Assembly (NCBI GenBank): GCA_963530515.1
Contig: CAUSEC010000003.1
Span: forward strand, 154,422 to 218,421
Origin: CBFFRJ01 sp963530515
GTDB lineage: Bacteria; Pseudomonadota; Gammaproteobacteria; Enterobacterales; Enterobacteriaceae
Length of the DNA stretch: 64,000 nt
Direction of reading: 5' to 3'
Under the pieces are notes generated by a model. The model was given only the letters and a program-made list of their open reading frames with translations. It had not been told where the DNA came from and did not search any database. Positions within the stretch are counted from its first letter, which is position 1. Every line of letters begins with the position of its first letter. This document shows, piece after piece, positions 60,280-64,000 of this stretch. Made by a program: the position numbers and the translations under genes.

Positions 60280-62667
60280 TCAATCCCTCAATGATGCCTG
60301 GAATCGCTCTTTTAATGCCTCTACACATTTGGCGACGGTAGCGGCAATCTCCTCTTCTTCGAGTGTACGGCTGGTATCCTGAAGGATAAGGCTAATAGCG
60401 AGGCTCTTGAAACCTTCTGCTACGCCCTTGCCGCGGTACACGTCAAATAAGTTTACGCCAACTACCTGATTTACGCCAACTTTCTTACATTCGTTCAAAA
60501 TATCCGCCGCAGGGACGTTTTCAGCCACCACGACAGCGATATCACGACGGTTTGCCGGGAAGCGAGAAACGTCCTGAGCCTGAGGAACCACGCGGTCTGC
60601 GACCTTGTTCCATAACAATTCAAACACCAGAGTGCGACCGTTCAGATCCAGCTTACGTTCAAGTTCCGGATGCACCACGCCAATGAAACCAACATATTCA
60701 TCTTTCAGATAAATCGCGGCAGATTGACCAGGATGGAGCGCTGGATTCTCCGCTTTGCGGAATTCAATGGCCGACAGTTTACCCGTCAGATCCAGTAACG
60801 ATTCCAGATCGCCCTTCAGATCGAAGAAATCGACGGTGCCTTTTGCCAGATCCCAATGCTCTTCATAACGGTTTCCGCACATTGCGCCAGCCAGCATAAC
60901 GTCCTGGCGAATGCCCAACGGTGCCTGAGTATCAGGAACAAAGCGCAGACCGGTTTCGAAAATGCGCACACGGCTCTGTTGGCGGTTCTGGTTATAAACA
61001 ACGGTGCCCAGCAAACCGGTCAGCAGCGACAGACGCATAGCGGACATTTCGCTGGAGATCGGGCTTGGCAGAATCAGGGCTTCCTCACCTGGATGCACCC
61101 ATTGCTGCACTTTCGGGTCAACGAAGCTGTAGGTGATGACTTCCTGATAACCCTTGTCGTTCAGCAGCGTTTTCACGCGCTTGAGAGACAGATCGGCTTC
61201 GCGGTGTGAACCCATGACCAGACCCGCCTGAACCGGCGCGTCCGGGATATTGTTGTAACCAAAAAGACGGGCAACTTCTTCCACCAGATCTTCTTCGATC
61301 TCCATGTCGAAACGCCAGGAAGGGGCAACGGCCTGCCACTCGTCCTGGCCTTCAGTCACTTTGCAACCCAGACGTTTGAGGATGTCGGTAACCAGCTCAT
61401 CAGCAATATGGTGACCAATCAGGCGATCCAGTTTGCTACGACGCAGACGGATGGTCGCGCGTTTCGGCAGTGTGGCTTCGTGGGTGACATCGATAATCGG
61501 ACCGGCTTCACCACCGCAGATGTCGATCAAGAGGCGAGTGGCGCGCTCCATTGCTTTATATTGCAGTTCCGGGTCCACACCACGCTCATAGCGATGTGAA
61601 GCATCGGTATGCAGGCCATGGCGACGCGCACGACCGGTAATGGACAGCGGGCTGAAGAAGGCGCACTCAAGCAGTACGTTCTGCGTCTCATCGTTCACGC
61701 CGGAATGCTCGCCACCGAAAATACCGCCCATTGCCAGCGCTTTGTTATGGTCTGCAATAACCAGCGTGTCGGCTTTCAGTTTGGCTTCGGAGCCATCCAG
61801 CAGCACCAGCGTTTCGTTCTCTTGCGCCATACGGACGACGATCCCACCTTCGATACGATCTTTATCGAAAGCGTGCATCGGCTGGCCGAGTTCGAGCAGC
61901 ACGTAGTTCGTCACGTCAACAACGGCATCAATGGAGCGAATGCCACAGCGACGCAGCTTCTCTTTCATCCACAGTGGCGTTGGCGCTTTCACATTGATGC
62001 CTTTAACCACGCGGCCTAAGTAACGCGGGCACGCATCAGCCGCTTCAACGCGAATCGGCAGCGTGTCGGCGATGGTGGCGGTAACCGGGGTAAATTCAGG
62101 TTCAACCAGCGGCGCTTTGTTCAACGCGGCCACATCGCGGGCAATACCGATGATCCCGAGGCAGTCAGCACGGTTCGGCGTGACGCTGATTTCGATGGTA
62201 TTGTCATCAAGCTTCAGGAATTCACGAATATCAGTACCGACAGGCGCATCCGCAGGCAGCTCGATAATGCCGCTGTGATCGTCAGAAATACCCAGTTCAG
62301 AGAATGAACACAGCATCCCCTCTGACGGTTCACCACGCAGTTTGGCTGCTTTAATTTTAAAATCGCCCGGCAGGACAGCGCCAACGGTCGCGACAGCCAC
62401 TTTCAGCCCCTGACGGCAGTTTGGCGCGCCACAGACGATATCCAGCAGACGTTCACCGCCCACATTCACTTTTGTTACGCGCAGTTTGTCTGCATTAGGG
62501 TGCTGACCGCACTCGACCACTTCGCCCACAACCACACCGTTGAAGGCACCGGCAACAGGCTCGACGCCATCAACTTCCAGGCCCGCCATGGTGATTTGGT
62601 CGGAGAGCGCTTCGCTGTCGACCGCCGGGTTAACCCACTCGCGTAACCACAGTTCACTAAATTTCAT
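60280..62667 (-). CDS. pheT: Phenylalanyl-tRNA synthetase beta subunit
   Basis: 795 residues as in E. coli. N-terminal tRNA-binding (EMAP-like) domain, B3/B4 editing domain, B5 helix-turn-helix part, catalytic-like core and C-terminal anticodon-binding (FDX-ACB) domain. Begins [19 protein letters not shown]. 15 bases after pheS. Confidence 0.97.
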
Positions 62668-62682
62668 TATTCTGTCCTGCCC

Positions 62683-63666
62683 TTATTTAAACTGTTTCAG
62701 GAAACGCAGATCGTTCTCGAAGAATGCACGTAAATCGGTCACGCCGTAACGCAGCATGGTCAGACGTTCCATTCCCATGCCGAATGCGAAGCCAGAGTAG
62801 ACTTCCGGGTCAATGCCGACATTGCGCAGTACGTTCGGGTGCACCATGCCACAACCCAACACTTCCAGCCATTTGCCGTTTTTACCCATGACATCCACTT
62901 CTGCGGAGGGTTCGGTAAACGGGAAGTAAGACGGACGGAAGCGGATCTGCAGGTCTTCTTCAAAGAAGTTGCTCAGAAAATCGTGCAGCGTGCCCTTCAG
63001 ATTGGTGAAGCTGATGTTGGTATCGACAATCAGGCCTTCCATCTGATGGAACATCGGAGTGTGGGTCTGGTCGTAATCGTTACGATATACGCGGCCCGGT
63101 GCGATGATGCGGATCGGCGGCTGTTTGTCTTTCATGGTGCGGATCTGCACGCCAGATGTCTGTGTGCGCAGCAAGCGGGTCGCATCAAACCAGAAGGTGT
63201 CATGGTCGGCACGTGCCGGGTGGTGACCCGGAATGTTCAGCGCATCGAAGTTGTGGTAGTCATCTTCAATTTCCGGGCCTGTTGCCACGGTAAAACCAAG
63301 CTCACCAAAAAAGTGTTCAATACGATCGATGGTACGGGTGACAGGGTGTAAACCGCCATTTTCGATACGGCGGCCCGGCAGGGAAACGTCAATGGTCTCG
63401 GCGGCCAGACGGGCATTCAGCGCTGCGTTTTCTAAATCGTATTTACGCGCATTTAATGCCTGTTGAACCTGCTCTTTCGCTTCGTTAATTACCGCTCCGG
63501 CAGCCGGGCGCTCTTCTGGCGGCAGCTCACGCAGGGTAGTCATCTGAAGGGTCAAATGCCCTTTCTTACCCAGATATTCAACACGTACGTTATCTAACGT
63601 GGCGACATCTGAGGCGTCATTAATGGCTGCCCGTGCACTGGCAACCAGCTCTGCGAGATGTGACAT
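62683..63666 (-). CDS. pheS: Phenylalanyl-tRNA synthetase alpha subunit
   Basis: 327 residues. N-terminal coiled coil (MSHLAELVASARAAINDASD), class II motifs 2 (FHQMEGLIVD) and 3 (GFAFGMGMERLTML) and the C-terminal Phe-pocket Ala/Gly residues. Controlled by the pheM attenuator. Confidence 0.97.
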   Translation of the reverse strand: MSHLAELVASARAAINDASDVATLDNVRVEYLGKKGHLTLQMTTLRELPPEERPAAGAVINEAKEQVQQALNARKYDLENAALNARLAAETIDVSLPGRRIENGGLHPVTRTIDRIEHFFGELGFTVATGPEIEDDYHNFDALNIPGHHPARADHDTFWFDATRLLRTQTSGVQIRTMKDKQPPIRIIAPGRVYRNDYDQTHTPMFHQMEGLIVDTNISFTNLKGTLHDFLSNFFEEDLQIRFRPSYFPFTEPSAEVDVMGKNGKWLEVLGCGMVHPNVLRNVGIDPEVYSGFAFGMGMERLTMLRYGVTDLRAFFENDLRFLKQFK

Positions 63667-63722
63667 AATTTTCCTCGTTATGTCCTTGTTATTGGACTTT
63701 TTACTTAAAATTCAGACACAAA

Positions 63723-63746
63723 AAAAGCCTCCTGTTGGAGGCTTTT
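63723..63746 (-). terminator. pheST attenuator terminator
   Basis: GCCTCC/GGAGGC within AAAAGCCTCC...GGAGGCTTTT, T-run on the minus strand, 46 bases after pheM. The region between (CTAGCCTCCCG) can form the competing antiterminator. Confidence 0.9.
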
Positions 63747-63791
63747 GGCGTTAATTTTCCGTTTCTTTTCTCACGCACTAGCCTCCCGATT

Positions 63792-63836
63792 TCAGGTGCT
63801 AAAGTAAAAAAAGAAGCGGAAAATAGCAGCATTCAT
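63792..63836 (-). CDS. pheM: pheST operon leader peptide PheM
   Basis: 14 residues, [14 protein letters not shown], with five Phe. Ribosome stalling at these codons when Phe-tRNA is short prevents the terminator at 63723. The same peptide as in E. coli. Too short for ORF calling. Confidence 0.97.
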
Positions 63837-63927
63837 GCTTGCGTTACCTTGTGTGGTCAGAAAACCGAACAACCTTATTGAAAAGGCTCACCGGGTAAAT
63901 GTCAACGTAATGATGATATTGAAACGA

Positions 63928-63955
63928 AAAAGAGGGAGACAAGCTCCCTCTTTCA
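63928..63955 (-). terminator. rplT terminator
   Basis: AAAGAGGGAG/CTCCCTCTTT stem and TTTTT on the minus strand. Confidence 0.88.
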
Positions 63956-63961
63956 ACTGGC

Positions 63962-64000
63962 TTATGCCAGTGCTGCTTTCGCTTTTTCGACCAGAGCGGT
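63962..64000 (-). CDS. rplT: 50S ribosomal protein L20, C-terminal end
   Basis: Twelve C-terminal residues, TALVEKAKAALA and stop, matching E. coli L20; it continues beyond the right edge. Position upstream of pheM on the minus strand fits infC-rpmI-rplT-pheM-pheST. Confidence 0.9.
   Translation of the reverse strand, partial: TALVEKAKAALA

Overview
The window is chromosomal DNA from a member of the Enterobacteriaceae, close to Enterobacter or Lelliottia. Nearly every core gene matches an Escherichia coli K-12 protein in length and motif, and gene order follows the E. coli arc from ydhJ to rplT. Several E. coli blocks are missing or replaced. Assignments rest on recalled family motifs and synteny, because no database search could be run.

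Positions 1-19,400 hold envelope export (ydhJK), periplasmic superoxide dismutase (sodC), electrophile detoxification (nemRA, gloA), RNase T, glutaredoxin 4, a murein endopeptidase (mepH), the 29-residue cytochrome bd subunit CydH, purine control (purR, punR/punC), cyclopropane fatty acid synthase, riboflavin synthase, the MATE pump MdtK and a ClcA-type chloride/proton exchanger. E. coli lhr (after rnt) and sodB (after mepH) are absent from their usual places.

Positions 19,400-31,250 hold two tandem tRNA-Val(GAC) genes, an alcohol dehydrogenase, an inositol-monophosphatase-family phosphatase, pykF with a Cra site, lpp with its strong promoter and terminator, ldtE, and the complete sufABCDSE iron-sulfur operon behind a Fur-type palindrome.

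Positions 31,423-39,982 are a collapsed prophage of about 8.6 kb bounded by a perfect 21-bp direct repeat. It keeps an AT-rich membrane protein resembling an O-antigen glucosyltransferase, a beta-helix tailspike, a tail-tip protein, an NlpC/P60 tail peptidase, a DUF1833 tail protein and the broken end of one more tail gene. That broken end directly abuts the last third of a tyrosine integrase. TG(T/C)CCCCA repeats near both ends look like integrase arm sites. Head, lysis, replication and repressor genes are gone.

Positions 40,000-49,400 hold a DUF1272 protein, leuE, zinT under a perfect Zur palindrome, a small conserved protein, lpxP, menI, ydiJ, ydiK, the sRNA RprA and a small unknown gene. 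A previously unlabelled candidate sRNA sits before lpxP; its putative 5' end carries the first 12 nt of the RybB seed.

Positions 49,400-64,000 return to E. coli order: ppsA/ppsR with a Cra site, aroH with a TrpR operator, Fur-controlled hemP, selO, rflP, nlpC, btuD-btuE-btuC, ihfA, pheT, pheS, the pheM attenuation leader and the end of rplT. Recurring themes are metal homeostasis (Fur, Zur), glycolysis/gluconeogenesis switching (Cra on pykF and ppsA) and envelope maintenance.
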